A DNA stretch of 64,000 bases from Streptomyces sp. JH34 (GTDB taxonomy: Bacteria; Actinomycetota; Actinomycetes; Streptomycetales; Streptomycetaceae), in assembly GCF_029428875.1 (NCBI RefSeq), contig NZ_JAJSOO010000001.1:2728001-2792000 (forward strand), written 5' to 3'. Positions 1 to 10,101 of this stretch are shown here, piece by piece (position 1 is the first letter of the stretch; the number at the start of each line of letters is the position of its first letter). Below the pieces are notes generated by a model. The model was not told the origin of the DNA and did no database searches. It was given only the letters and a program-made list of their open reading frames with translations. Position numbers and translations under genes: made by a program.

Positions 1-769
1 GCTCCTGGACCAGCGGGAACGTGAGGTCGCCGGGCCGTCCCACCTTGATGCCGTCGGCCATGGTCTGGACCGCGTCGAGCGCCACGGGATACCCGGCGGA
101 CAGCGAGGGCGGGAAGGCCGCCGCGCCCTCGGCCTGGACACCGACGATCCTGACGTCGGGGCGCAGCGCCTTCACCGCGACCGCGATCCCCGCGGCGAGA
201 CCGCCCCCGCCGATACCGACGACGACGGACCGGACCTCCGGGCACTGCTCGAGGATCTCCAGGCCGACGGTGCCCTGTCCCGCGATGATGTCCGGGTGGT
301 CGAAGGGGTGGATGAAGACCGCCCCGGTCTCCTCGGCGTACTCCTGCGCGGCGGCCAGCGTCTCGTCGACGACGTGGCCGTGGAGCCTGACCTCCGCGCC
401 GTAGTCCCGGGTCGCCGCCACCTTCGGCAGGGGTGCCCCGACCGGCATGAAGACCGTGGAGCGTACGCCGAGCAACGAAGACGCGAGTGCGACACCCTGC
501 GCATGGTTTCCGGCACTCGCGGCCACCACCCCGGCCGCCCGTTCGGCGGGGCCGAGTCCGGCGATCCGCACGTACGCGCCCCTGATTTTGAACGAGCCGG
601 TGCGCTGGAGGTTCTCGCACTTGAGGTGGACCGGCGCGCCGACGAGGGAACTGAGATGACGGCTGCCTTCCATCGCGGTCGTTCTGGCCACCCCGGACAG
701 CATCTTCTGCGCCCCTCGGACGTCGTCGAGGATCAGCGGAGGAAAGGGCCCTGTCGTACGGAAGGTCAT
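1..769 (-). CDS. ilvA: Threonine ammonia-lyase (threonine dehydratase), partial
   Basis: This is a PLP-dependent threonine dehydratase that deaminates threonine to 2-oxobutanoate. About 256 residues are present and the C-terminus runs off the left edge. The Schiff-base lysine lies in RTGSFKIRGAY (K61), and the glycine-rich phosphate-binding loop GIGGGGLA lies near residue 188. The short N-terminus goes straight into the catalytic fold, so whether an ACT regulatory tail follows cannot be seen. The ATG start at 769 leaves a 157-bp divergent region shared with the MarR gene. A biosynthetic (ilvA) or catabolic (tdcB-like) role cannot be decided from the visible part. Confidence 0.9.
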   Translation of the reverse strand, partial: MTFRTTGPFPPLILDDVRGAQKMLSGVARTTAMEGSRHLSSLVGAPVHLKCENLQRTGSFKIRGAYVRIAGLGPAERAAGVVAASAGNHAQGVALASSLLGVRSTVFMPVGAPLPKVAATRDYGAEVRLHGHVVDETLAAAQEYAEETGAVFIHPFDHPDIIAGQGTVGLEILEQCPEVRSVVVGIGGGGLAAGIAVAVKALRPDVRIVGVQAEGAAAFPPSLSAGYPVALDAVQTMADGIKVGRPGDLTFPLVQE

Positions 770-926
770 GACAGCAAGTCTTGCAGCTCGGAGCCCTGGG
801 AGCCGTCGCATCTCATGGCGGCCTGCGGTGGTGTCCACAGGTTTGTGCAGCGCTGGTACACGTTGCCCCGTGGCCGCGTACTCTGTCCCCCACCCATCCG
901 ACACCGCACGAAGAGAGCCCCCGGCC

Positions 927-1457
927 ATGCCCCCTCAGGACATGACGACTGCTGCGTCTCCTTCCGGGGGCGCCGCCCCCGGACATCCGGGAACGGACCG
1001 CCTGCTCGACGCACTCCAGCACCAGGTGGCCGTCTTCGCCCGCCGTGCCGAGCAGACCCGCCTCGGCGGTGTCGGCCAGGTCCGCAACTCGATGGACCGG
1101 GCTGCCTATCTGCTGCTGAACCGGCTCGACGCGGAAGGGCCCATGGGCGTCAAGGCGCTGGCCGCGGGCATGGGGATCGACTCCTCGACCGTGACGCGAC
1201 AGGTCGCGCCGCTGGTCGACACCGGCCTGGTCAAGCGCACCTCGCATCCGGAGGACGGGCGCGCGGTCGTGCTGCAGCTGTCACCTCGCGGCCAGTCCCG
1301 CCTCGAGGAGGTCCGCGCCTCGCGGCGTGAGCTGATGTCGCAGGTGACGGGCGAGTGGACCGAGGAGGAGCGTGACACCTTCTGCGCCCTGCTGACCCGG
1401 TTCAACTCCTCCCTGGCGGCCCGGCAGGCGGCGAACCAGCCGGCTCAGGAGGGCTGA
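927..1457 (+). CDS. MarR family transcriptional regulator
   Basis: The 176-residue protein has a winged helix-turn-helix. The recognition helix is around residues 82-92 (GIDSSTVTRQ), followed by the wing HPEDGRAVVLQLSPRG (107-122) typical of MarR proteins. ATG 927 is preferred over upstream in-frame codons because it follows a plausible GAGAGCC ribosome site and removes a non-conserved leader; ATG 942 is an alternative. The gene is divergent from threonine dehydratase, but whether it controls that gene is unknown. The ligand cannot be predicted. Confidence 0.9.
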   Translation: MPPQDMTTAASPSGGAAPGHPGTDRLLDALQHQVAVFARRAEQTRLGGVGQVRNSMDRAAYLLLNRLDAEGPMGVKALAAGMGIDSSTVTRQVAPLVDTGLVKRTSHPEDGRAVVLQLSPRGQSRLEEVRASRRELMSQVTGEWTEEERDTFCALLTRFNSSLAARQAANQPAQEG

Positions 1458-1554
1458 CCCTCCGCACCCGCGGTCCCGCGCGGTGCGCCCGGCTGTCCGC
1501 CGGGCCCGGCGGATCTACCCTGGAAGTGCGCACTCGCGAGTCGAGGAGGCCGCC

Positions 1555-1746
1555 ATGACACGGAAGATCGCGGACTGCCGCAAGTATCCGAGCGTCTCGA
1601 ACTGCACGCTCACCATTTCCGGTGAGGAGGACGAAGTCGTCCGGGCCGCCGCCGAACACGCGGTCTCGGTCCACGAGCACACCGACAGCCCGGAACTGCG
1701 TGAGCAGATCCGGGGCTCGCTGGAGGACGAGAGGGTCGCAGTCTGA
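1555..1746 (+). CDS. DUF1059 family small protein
   Basis: This 63-residue acidic protein opens MTRKIADCRKYPS and contains NCTLTISGEEDEV followed by an AAxHAVxVHxH stretch, the pattern of the DUF1059 family. That family is common in actinobacteria and has no assigned function. It has no signal peptide or membrane segment. The ATG at 1555 follows a GAGGAGG ribosome site at about 1542-1548. The cysteines near residues 8 and 19 and the histidines near 45 could bind a metal, which is inference only. Confidence 0.8.
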   Translation: MTRKIADCRKYPSVSNCTLTISGEEDEVVRAAAEHAVSVHEHTDSPELREQIRGSLEDERVAV

Positions 1747-1856
1747 CCTCGTCACGCGCCGTCCGGCGCCGGGACCGAACCGTCCCGGCCGCCGGACGTC
1801 GGCCGTTCACCCGGTGGCCGCACGCACAGCCGCGTCACAGCCGGGGCACGGACGTT

Positions 1857-2163
1857 CCCCAGGGACCCCGTTACCGGGGCGCGCGTGGGCAGGGGATCAA
1901 GGAGGAGGGTGCCCGGCTGAACGCCCTGCTGGGCGTCATGAGCACCCTCCAGGACACCGGGCTCCCGCACGTGGCGGGCCCGCACGGTCTCCGCCCGGTG
2001 CAGGGCGGGGCGCGCGCGGTCCTGGAGGCCGGAGGCGTGGGGACGGCCGGGGGCAGGGAAGCCCTCGGGACCCTGGACGAGAAGCTCCGCGCCCGCGAGC
2101 TGGGGGCCGGCGGCAGCGAACCTCTGCTCGCCGCCGCCCTGTTCCTCGACCTGGTCTGCTGAG
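1857..2163 (+). pseudogene. mdcB: Remnant of triphosphoribosyl-dephospho-CoA synthase (MdcB/CitG), C-terminal part
   Basis: An open frame from about 1857 to the TGA at 2161-2163 reads ...GARLNALLGVMSTLQDTGL... and later ELGAGGSEPLLAAALFLDLV. This matches the end of MdcB/CitG proteins: an LxxLmxxxxDT helix, then an RxLSPGGSADLLAAxLFL-type tail. Only about 100 of roughly 280 residues remain. There is no credible start with a ribosome site, the usual RGG after DT has become VAG, and the PGGSAD motif is degraded to AGGSEP. No malonate decarboxylase genes are nearby. It is read as a decayed gene; a short translated ORF from ATG 1938 is possible but unlikely to be functional. Confidence 0.55.
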
Positions 2164-2210
2164 GGACGCGGGGCGCGGCTCTGACGGCACGCGCCCCTTC
2201 CAGCAGCTCG

Positions 2211-3356
2211 TCAGCCGAGCGCCTGCGTCAGGTCGGCCAGCAGGTCGTCGGCGTTCTCGATGCCGACGGACAGCCGGACCAGGTCGGCCGGCACCTCCAG
2301 CGGAGAACCCGCCGCGGAGGCGTGCGTCATGCGGCCCGGGTGCTCCAGGAGCGACTCGACGCCACCGAGCGACTCCCCGAGCGTGAAGAGCTTCGCGCGG
2401 TTGCAGACCTCGACGGCCGCTTCCTCGCCGCCCGAGACCCGGAACGACACCATCCCGCCGAACGCCTTCATCTGCTTGGCGGCGATCTCGTGGCCCGGGT
2501 GCTCCGGCAGTCCCGGGTAGAGGACCTGGGTGACCTTGGGGTGACGGGTCAGCAGGTCGGCGACCTTGGTCGCGTTCTCGTCGTGGCGGTCCATGCGGAC
2601 CGCGAGGGTCTTGATGCCGCGCAGCACCAGCCACGCGTCGAAGGGCCCCGCCACGGCGCCCATGGCGTTCTGGTGGTACGCCAGTTCCTCGGCCAGCGCC
2701 GGGTCGCTGACGACGAGTGCCCCGCCGACGACGTCCGAGTGCCCTCCCATGTACTTCGTGGTGGAGTGCACCACCACGTCGGCGCCGAGCGAGAGCGGCT
2801 GCTGGAGGTAGGGGCTGGCGAAGGTGTTGTCGACCACCAGCCGCGCGCCCGCCTGCCGGGCCACTCCCGCGACGGCCGCGATGTCGGTGATACCGAGCAG
2901 CGGGTTCGACGGCGTCTCCACCCAGATCGCCTTGGTGCGCGGGGTGAGGGCGGCCCGGACCGCGCTGATGTCGGAGGTGTCGGCGACCGAGAACTCCACG
3001 CCCCAGCGCGAGGCGACCTTCGCGAACAGCCGGAAGGTGCCGCCGTAGGCGTCGTTCGGGATGACCACGTGGTCGCCGGGTGTCAGCAGGGTGCGCAGGA
3101 GGCAGTCCTCCGCGGCGAGGCCCGACGCGAACGCGAGCCCGCGACGGCCGCCCTCCAGCGCGGCGAGGTTCTCCTCGAGCGCCGTGCGGGTGGGGTTGGC
3201 GCTGCGGCTGTACTCGTAGCCGCCGCGCAGTCCGCCGACGCCGTCCTGCTTGTACGTGGACACCTGGTAGATCGGCGGGACCACCGCGCCGGTGAGGGGA
3301 TCAGCCGTGTTGCCGGCGTGGATCGCAAGGGTCTCGAAGCTGTGCTGGTCGCTCAT
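2211..3356 (-). CDS. metB: Cystathionine gamma-synthase / gamma-lyase (Cys/Met metabolism PLP enzyme)
   Basis: The 381-residue protein belongs to the Cys/Met-metabolism PLP family. It opens MSDQHSFETLAIHAG, carries the phosphate-site pattern YEYSRSANPTR (48-58), and has the PLP lysine in VVHSTTKYMGGHSD (K201). It would join O-succinylhomoserine and cysteine, or cleave cystathionine in the reverse direction; sequence alone does not separate the two in actinobacteria. The start at 3356 matches the conserved N-terminus, while the frame stays open upstream without homology. The 79-bp region up to the next gene holds two divergent promoters. Confidence 0.9.
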   Translation of the reverse strand: MSDQHSFETLAIHAGNTADPLTGAVVPPIYQVSTYKQDGVGGLRGGYEYSRSANPTRTALEENLAALEGGRRGLAFASGLAAEDCLLRTLLTPGDHVVIPNDAYGGTFRLFAKVASRWGVEFSVADTSDISAVRAALTPRTKAIWVETPSNPLLGITDIAAVAGVARQAGARLVVDNTFASPYLQQPLSLGADVVVHSTTKYMGGHSDVVGGALVVSDPALAEELAYHQNAMGAVAGPFDAWLVLRGIKTLAVRMDRHDENATKVADLLTRHPKVTQVLYPGLPEHPGHEIAAKQMKAFGGMVSFRVSGGEEAAVEVCNRAKLFTLGESLGGVESLLEHPGRMTHASAAGSPLEVPADLVRLSVGIENADDLLADLTQALG

Positions 3357-3435
3357 GGGGCCCGAGCGTAGTTCGTCGGGAGGGGAGTTACAGGCCACTC
3401 GCCGCCCGGATGCCCGTCCGGGGACAATGGGCCGC

Positions 3436-4539
3436 ATGGAGATTCTGTGGTTCCTGCTCGCCCTGTGCATGCTCGTCGCCGTCGTCGGCCCGATCATGCT
3501 GCGGCGCCGTGGCGGTATCCGCCAGGTCGCGCCCGGTTCGCCCGACGCCGCCGACCCGGACACCTACGGCTTCGCACGTCAGGAGGAGCTCGACGTCCGG
3601 ATGCCGGGTCCCGACCAGGACCTGCTCGACGTCCTCGATGTCGTCCAGAGCACCCAGAGCTGGAAGGCCGCCTCCCAGTTGCTCGCGGGTACGCCCAAGG
3701 AGAGCGAGATCCGCTGGCAGCGGGTGCAGGCGTTCGCCGGTGCCGCCTCCCTGGAGCTGGCGCAGCGGCCCGGGGCCGGAGGCTCGTGGCTGCGGGCGTG
3801 GCGGGCCGAGGCCCCGAAGGACGCGGGCGCCGCGGCGGTGCACGCGGAGTTCCTGGTGCAGCAGGCCTGGCGCACCGGCACGGTGGGCACCGACGACTTC
3901 CGGATCATCCTGGAGGAGGCCCGCACCGTGTGCGGCGAGGCCGCCCTGCTGGCCCCCGGCGACCCCGTCCCGTACATCGTGGAGCTGGCCGTCGCCCGGG
4001 GTCTGGGGTACTCCCACGAGCAGTTCGACCAGGTCTGGGCGAAGATCATCGACCGTGCTCCCGCGCACATGGGCGCACACATCGCGGCCCTGCACTTCTG
4101 GTGCGAGAAGTGGCACGGCTCCCGCGAGGAGGCCGAGCGCTTCGCGACGACGGCCGCCGCCCGCGCCCCGCAGGGCTCGCTGCTCGCCGCGCTGCCGCTG
4201 TTCGCGGTGTACGAGCACCTGCCCGAGGTCAATCTGGTGCAGGGCTTCTACCGCGGTGTCGTCGTGACGAAGGCGGTGGAGGGCGCGATGTTCGCCGTGC
4301 ACGCGGCCCGCGCCGACGACCCGATGCTCGCGCACGTGCGGCACCTGCTGCTCCTCTTCCTGGTCCGCATGGAACGCTGGTCGGAGGCGATGCAGCAGTT
4401 CGTCCACGTCGACGGCCACGTCGGCGCCCTGCCCTGGACCCAGAACCCCGACCCGGCCGCCGAGTACACGGTGTACCGCGCCCTGGCCGTCGCCGGGTAC
4501 GAGGCGAACGGCGGCAGCCCCGCGACCCTGCTCCACTGA
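3436..4539 (+). CDS. Conserved membrane-anchored protein with TPR-like helical domain, function unknown
   Basis: This protein of about 367 residues starts with a single transmembrane helix (MEILWFLLALCMLVAVVGPIM) followed by RRRGG, so the rest should be cytoplasmic. The remainder is alpha-helical and alanine-rich, with repeated W/A/L spacing such as SWLRAWRAEAPKDAGAAAVHAEFLV that recalls TPR repeats. An in-frame ATG at 3427 is the alternative start. I do not recognise a named family with confidence, and no catalytic motif is visible. It sits just upstream of a 52-residue membrane protein and msrA. Confidence 0.75.
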   Translation: MEILWFLLALCMLVAVVGPIMLRRRGGIRQVAPGSPDAADPDTYGFARQEELDVRMPGPDQDLLDVLDVVQSTQSWKAASQLLAGTPKESEIRWQRVQAFAGAASLELAQRPGAGGSWLRAWRAEAPKDAGAAAVHAEFLVQQAWRTGTVGTDDFRIILEEARTVCGEAALLAPGDPVPYIVELAVARGLGYSHEQFDQVWAKIIDRAPAHMGAHIAALHFWCEKWHGSREEAERFATTAAARAPQGSLLAALPLFAVYEHLPEVNLVQGFYRGVVVTKAVEGAMFAVHAARADDPMLAHVRHLLLLFLVRMERWSEAMQQFVHVDGHVGALPWTQNPDPAAEYTVYRALAVAGYEANGGSPATLLH

Positions 4540-4574
4540 CCCGGCACGCCCCCTGAAGTATTGGACCGGCACCC

Positions 4575-4733
4575 ATGGCACGACTGATCCCGCTGATCCT
4601 GATAGGCCTCGCCGTCTTCTTCTGGCTGCGCGCACGCAGGAAGACGGCCGCGTACATGGCCTCCTACGAGTACCCGGCCGGTGCGAACCGCGAAGGTGAC
4701 GAACGTCGCGATCCTCCGGCCCCCGCGGCCTGA
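4575..4733 (+). CDS. Small single-pass membrane protein (52 aa)
   Basis: This short ORF encodes [20 protein letters not shown] followed by a basic RRKTAAY segment and a charged hydrophilic tail ending DPPAPAA. One N-terminal transmembrane helix with a cytoplasmic tail is predicted. It lies 35 bp after the preceding membrane protein and 68 bp before msrA, on the same strand, so co-transcription is likely. No function is known. Support rests on the clean hydrophobic/positive pattern, GC-biased codon use and operon-like position. Confidence 0.6.
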   Translation: MARLIPLILIGLAVFFWLRARRKTAAYMASYEYPAGANREGDERRDPPAPAA

Positions 4734-4801
4734 GGCCCCGGAATCCGCGGCGCCCCCGCGGCGTTGTACCCAGCGAACCCCGACCCCGGAGGAGCCCCCG
4801 C

Positions 4802-5506
4802 ATGTTCCTGACCCACCGCACCCCGCAGCTCCCCACCCCGGAGGAGGCGCTGCGCGGCCGCCCCACCCCCGAATTCACGGTGCCCTCCCGCCACACGGTC
4901 CTCGGCAACCCGCTGACGGGCCCGTACCCGCAGGGCCTGGAGGTCGCCGACTTCGCGCTGGGCTGTTTCTGGGGCGCCGAGCGCAAGTTCTGGCAGACGG
5001 AGGGCGTCTGGACGACGCTCGTCGGCTACCAGGGCGGTTACACCGAGAACCCGTCGTACGAGGAGACCTGCTCCGGCCTCACCGGTCACACGGAGGCGGT
5101 CCGGGTCGTCTTCGACCCGAAGGTCGTGAGCTACGCCGAGCTCCTGAAGCTCTTCTGGGAGTCCCACAACCCGACCCAGGGCTTCCGCCAGGGCAACGAC
5201 GTCGGTACGCAGTACCGCTCGGCGCTCTACACCCACTCCCCCGAGCAGGCGGAGGCGGCCCAGGCGTCCCGTGAGGCGTACCAGCAGGTGCTGACGGGCG
5301 CGGGCTTCAAGGAGATCACCACGGAGATCCTGCCGGCGGAGGGCCGGACCTTCTGGCCGGCCGAGGCCTACCACCAGCAGTACCTGGACAAGAACCCCGA
5401 CGGCTACTGCGGCATCGGCGGCACGGGCGCCACTCTGGAGTCCCCCTCCGAGACCAACTGGGGCCGCGCCTGCCCGACGGGCATCGCCCCGGCACCGGGG
5501 GCCTGA
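4802..5506 (+). CDS. msrA: Peptide-methionine (S)-S-oxide reductase
   Basis: This 234-residue MsrA repairs methionine-S-sulfoxide in proteins. The catalytic motif GCFWGAE is at residues 54-60 (nucleophile C55), followed by the family signatures [18 protein letters not shown] and GTQYRSALY. Resolving cysteines are in YCGIGG near residue 201 and close to the C-terminus (GRACPTG). The roughly 45-residue N-terminal extension is common in streptomycete MsrA. ATG 4802 follows a GGAGGA site. The msrB partner is not in the window, and transcription ends at the strong hairpin at 5516-5586. Confidence 0.95.
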   Translation: MFLTHRTPQLPTPEEALRGRPTPEFTVPSRHTVLGNPLTGPYPQGLEVADFALGCFWGAERKFWQTEGVWTTLVGYQGGYTENPSYEETCSGLTGHTEAVRVVFDPKVVSYAELLKLFWESHNPTQGFRQGNDVGTQYRSALYTHSPEQAEAAQASREAYQQVLTGAGFKEITTEILPAEGRTFWPAEAYHQQYLDKNPDGYCGIGGTGATLESPSETNWGRACPTGIAPAPGA

Positions 5507-5515
5507 GGCTTCCCG

Positions 5516-5586
5516 GACCCGGACGCACGACGCGCCCCGTCCCCGGCACCCGTCACGGGGTGCCGGGGACGGGGCGCGTCCGGGTC
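5516..5586. terminator. Long bidirectional terminator between msrA and the lipase gene
   Basis: A near-perfect inverted repeat of about 30 bp per arm spans the gap between two convergent genes. Its core reads GCGCCCCGTCCCCGGCACCC, then GTCAC, then the complement, and outer GACCCGGACGC/GCGTCCGGGTC segments extend it. It overlaps the lipase stop codon. No T tract follows, as is usual for streptomycete terminators. Confidence 0.85.
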
Positions 5587-6331
5587 AGGAGGCGACGAAG
5601 CGCGCGATCTGGCCCAGCACGATGGTGTCCGCCAGGAACCCGATGTGGGTCTGGCATGCCACGAGGTTGTTCGTCGCGCCGCTCAGCCTGGTGCTGGTGT
5701 ACGGCAGGATGACGCCGTCGCACGCGGAGTACCAGGTGGCGTACCTCGTGTCACCGGGGGTCTCGTCGCCCGAGGTGATCTGCGAGATGAACGAGGAGCC
5801 CGGGTACATCTGCTGGCAGGTCGTGTAGATCAGGCAGGCGGAGGCGAACGTGGTCCCGTGGTTCGCGCCCGCGATCGAGGCGAGGTGGCTGACGCTGGTG
5901 TTCCCGCCCAGCACCTTCAGGTAGTACTGGCTGACGAGGCCTCCCATCGAGTGGTTGACGATCGCGACCTTGCTCGCTCCGGTCCGGGACTTCACGTTGT
6001 TGACGAAGGACGCCAGGCCCTGGGCGTTGGTGATGTTGTTGCCGTAGGAGTTGTACTCGTACGCGAAGAGCTTGGAGCTGGACCAGCCGTTGAGCTGGAA
6101 GACGCTCATGGCGGTGACCCAGTTCGAGGCGCTGCCGGTGTAGCCGTGGACGAAGACGACCGGTGTGCTCGTCGACAGCGGCTGGGCGGCGGCGCCGGCC
6201 TGTGCCGTCGACGTGGCGGTGGTCCTCGCGGCCGGGGCCGCGCCCGCCGTCGACGCCGAGGAGAACAGGGAGAACGCGACGGTGACGGCCGCGAGGACGC
6301 CGAGAAGCCGGCGGGGTGAACGACGACGCAT
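5585..6331 (-). CDS. Secreted triacylglycerol lipase (alpha/beta hydrolase)
   Basis: The 248-residue precursor has a twin-arginine-rich N-terminus (MRRRSPRR) and a signal peptide with cleavage near AGAAPAA (about residues 30-35). The mature enzyme shows the oxyanion loop VFVHGYTGS (59-67), the nucleophile elbow NHSMGG (S128), the ANHGT motif at 156-160, the acid D205 in SACDGVILP and the histidine H229 in CQTHIGF. Several cysteines could form disulfides. It resembles small extracellular lipases of the Bacillus LipA / Streptomyces type. The substrate is inferred from the family. A monocistronic unit is likely, since the neighbours have their own signals. Confidence 0.9.
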   Translation of the reverse strand: MRRRSPRRLLGVLAAVTVAFSLFSSASTAGAAPAARTTATSTAQAGAAAQPLSTSTPVVFVHGYTGSASNWVTAMSVFQLNGWSSSKLFAYEYNSYGNNITNAQGLASFVNNVKSRTGASKVAIVNHSMGGLVSQYYLKVLGGNTSVSHLASIAGANHGTTFASACLIYTTCQQMYPGSSFISQITSGDETPGDTRYATWYSACDGVILPYTSTRLSGATNNLVACQTHIGFLADTIVLGQIARFVAS

Positions 6332-6456
6332 GGAACGCTCCTGGCGGGGATCGGGGGGGTGCCTGGTCCGACAAGGTTCGGGCCCCGGGCCCCGGATGCC
6401 ATCGGCGAATTCACCGGCGTCCGCGAGTCCTGCGCGTACGTCACCCGGACGTGGGG

Positions 6457-6819
6457 TCAGGCGGCCAGCCGGACCGCTCCCCTCGGCATCCGGATCGTGG
6501 ACGCACGGGAGGCCGTGCTCCGGCGGGTGAGTTCGTCCTGCGCGAGGGAGAGCACGTCGGTCAGTCCCAGCCCGAGTGAACGGGCCGCCGCCGCCAGCAC
6601 CTCGGACGACGCCTCCTTGCGCCCGCGTTCGATCTCGGAGAGATACGGGACGGAGATCCGCGCGGCCTCCGCCACGTCCTTCAGCGTCCGCTGCTGACCG
6701 GTGCGTTCGCGGCGCAGGACGCCACCCACGACGTCCCGCCAGAGGGGCTCCCTGTCCGGCGCCGCGGGGACGGGGCGCAGGGGGATCACGCGGGCACGGC
6801 CCGGTGTGTGGCTGCTCAT
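6457..6819 (-). CDS. XRE-family regulator, ClgR-like
   Basis: The 120-residue protein carries one helix-turn-helix: RTLKDVAEAARISVPYLSEI followed by ERGRKEASSEVLAAAARSLGL (about residues 44-85). The phrase YLSEIERGRKEASSE closely resembles ClgR, the actinobacterial activator of clp protease genes, and the short C-terminal tail is also ClgR-like. The N-terminal proline/arginine-rich leader differs, so this may be a paralogue rather than ClgR itself. No Clp gene is nearby. It lies between the lipase and an oxidoreductase, both also on the minus strand. Confidence 0.85.
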   Translation of the reverse strand: MSSHTPGRARVIPLRPVPAAPDREPLWRDVVGGVLRRERTGQQRTLKDVAEAARISVPYLSEIERGRKEASSEVLAAAARSLGLGLTDVLSLAQDELTRRSTASRASTIRMPRGAVRLAA

Positions 6820-6945
6820 CGTCCGAGCCTAGGAGCGGTGCGCCCGGCGCGGGAGAGGTTCGCCCTCCGCGCCGGGCGTATCTGCCGTCGGCAGAACGGC
6901 CCTCGCCCCGCGGTCCCCGAGGCCGTGGTCCCGTACCGCGTCCGG

Positions 6946-7878
6946 TCAGCGCGGTGAGCGGATGCCGTCGATGATGCGCGTCCAGTTGTCGCCGCCGTGC
7001 CCGTCCTCGATCGCGCGCCGGTAGTGGGCCTGCACCGCCCGTGGGAGCGCGAGGTCCAGCCCGAGCGAGGTACTGGCCTCGACGATGTGGTCGGACGTCG
7101 CCCCCATCATGGTGACCGTGCTGAGGTCGCCCGGATGTTCTCCGGCGTCCAGCGCGGCGCCGGGCTTTTCCTCGCCCGCCCGCAGGATGCCGCCGGTCGA
7201 GTCGGCCATGGAGAGCAGTTCGGGGAGCACCTCCTCGGCCTTCATCCCGGCGGCGCCCAGCATGGCGGTGGCGTGCATCAGGCCGGACAAGGCCGTCAGG
7301 AACACGGCGAGTTGGGCTTGGTACATCAGCTGGGCGAGGCCCGGGTCCTCGCCCAGGTACCGGGGTGTGCCGAGCAGCGCGAGGGTGTCCCTGCGGGCCC
7401 GCATCACCTCTTCGGGGCCGCTGTAGTAGACGTGGGCGGCCTCGGTGCCGACCATCGGCGCGGGGACCATGACGCCTCCGGTGAGGAAGGCGGCGCCGTG
7501 GCCCGCCGCCCAGGCCGCCGCCTCGCGTGTGCGCTCGGGGGTGTCGGAGCTCAGGTTGACCAGGGTCCGTCCGGCGAGCGACGCGGTGGCGCCGTCGAGG
7601 ACGTCGTACATGGCCTGGTAGTCGGTGAGGCTGAGGAGCACGAGGCCGCTCGCCTCGATCGCGTCGCGGGGTGTCGCCGCGAGCGTCGCCCCGTCCTCGA
7701 CGAGGCCGTCGGCCCGGCCCGCGGTGCGGTTCCAGACGGTGACCGGGTGTCCTGCGGTGAGGAGTGTGCGGGTCATCGCCCGGCCCATCGGGCCGAGTCC
7801 GATGACCGTGACGCCGCTGTTCCGGCTGGTGGTGGGGTTCTGTTGTCCGTTCACCCCTCCATGCTCGGCGCGCGTCAC
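6946..7878 (-). CDS. NAD(P)-dependent oxidoreductase, imine reductase / 6-PGDH-like family
   Basis: This protein of about 310 residues has an N-terminal Rossmann fold with VIGLGPMGRAM (25-35) and NRTAGRAD after strand two, which favours NADP(H). The C-terminal all-helical part includes GLAQLMYQAQLAVFLTALSG, as in 3-hydroxyisobutyrate dehydrogenase and imine reductase proteins. The reaction cannot be assigned. The GTG at 7878 is taken as the start; an in-frame GTG at 7854 directly after GGAGGG is an alternative that removes eight residues. It is divergent from an HxlR regulator across a 59-bp region with a palindrome, so HxlR control is likely. Confidence 0.85.
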   Translation of the reverse strand: MTRAEHGGVNGQQNPTTSRNSGVTVIGLGPMGRAMTRTLLTAGHPVTVWNRTAGRADGLVEDGATLAATPRDAIEASGLVLLSLTDYQAMYDVLDGATASLAGRTLVNLSSDTPERTREAAAWAAGHGAAFLTGGVMVPAPMVGTEAAHVYYSGPEEVMRARRDTLALLGTPRYLGEDPGLAQLMYQAQLAVFLTALSGLMHATAMLGAAGMKAEEVLPELLSMADSTGGILRAGEEKPGAALDAGEHPGDLSTVTMMGATSDHIVEASTSLGLDLALPRAVQAHYRRAIEDGHGGDNWTRIIDGIRSPR

Positions 7879-7887
7879 TACTCTCGG

Positions 7888-7914
7888 AAGTACCCACTGA
7901 TTACTGCGGTACTT
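7888..7914. promoter_or_regulatory. Inverted repeat between oxidoreductase and hxlR, probable HxlR operator
   Basis: AAGTACC and GGTACTT form a perfect inverted repeat with 13 bases between the arms. It sits in the short divergent promoter region, about 10 bases from the oxidoreductase GTG and 23 from the hxlR ATG. HxlR regulators commonly bind such GTAC-containing palindromes in shared promoters; binding here is inferred. Confidence 0.6.
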
Positions 7915-7937
7915 ACCTCTGAGTAAGGGGACTACGC

Positions 7938-8321
7938 ATGGCCAAGGCTCCGAGGAACGGGCCCTACATCTGTGGCATCGACGCCGCGCTCGACGTGGTG
8001 AGCGGCAAGTGGAAGGGGCTCATCCTCTGGGAGCTCGAAGCCCATGGGACACGCCGCTTCGGTGAGCTGCGCCGCGGTCTTGTGGGAGTGAGCGAGAAGA
8101 TGCTGACGCAGCACCTGCGCGAGATGGAGGAGGACGGCCTCGTACACCGGAAGGTGTACGCCGAGGTGCCGCCGCGCGTGGAGTACTCCCTCACCGAGCA
8201 CGGACGCACGCTCAACCAGGCCCTCGGGCCGCTCGGTGCCTGGGGGGCCGAGCGGAGGCGGCGCGAGGCGCTCGACACGGTCGACGCGGTACGGGCGGAC
8301 GAGGCTCCGGCGTCCGCATGA
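7938..8321 (+). CDS. HxlR family transcriptional regulator
   Basis: The 127-residue winged-helix protein has the family hallmarks: CGIDAALDVVSGKWKGLILW at residues 12-31, RRFGELRRGLVGVSEKMLTQHL in the recognition region, then EMEEDGLVHRKVYAEVPPRVEYSLTEHGR as the wing. The ATG follows GTAAGGGGA. Many HxlR proteins control a divergent oxidoreductase in response to electrophiles, and the arrangement here fits. A single cysteine at residue 12, where several family members sense electrophiles, is present. Confidence 0.9.
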   Translation: MAKAPRNGPYICGIDAALDVVSGKWKGLILWELEAHGTRRFGELRRGLVGVSEKMLTQHLREMEEDGLVHRKVYAEVPPRVEYSLTEHGRTLNQALGPLGAWGAERRRREALDTVDAVRADEAPASA

Positions 8322-8472
8322 CGTCCGTGAAACAGCGCTGCCCGACGAGGCGCCGACGAGCGGGCAGGCCGGACGACGACGGCGGCGGTCCTCGCCGTGC
8401 TGCCGGTGGCGGACACGGGCTGCGCGCGGAGCACGTCCGAAGCCGGTGACGCCTCGTCACGCCCTCGGCGGG

Positions 8473-8509
8473 CGCACCGGGGCCCGGTGCCGCCCCGGGC
8501 CCCGGTGCG
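8473..8509. terminator. Terminator downstream of gdhA
   Basis: CGCACCGGGGCCCGG pairs with CCGGGCCCCGGTGCG across a 7-base loop. The hairpin sits 6 bases beyond the glutamate dehydrogenase stop codon and also ends the region after hxlR. Confidence 0.8.
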
Positions 8510-8515
8510 GCAGGG

Positions 8516-10036
<1,521 letters not shown>

Positions 10037-10101
10037 TCACTGTTCGTTTCGGTACGCACGCCTCCGCCCGCCCGCACCCCTCTGCCGCCGGGGCCGAGGG
10101 G

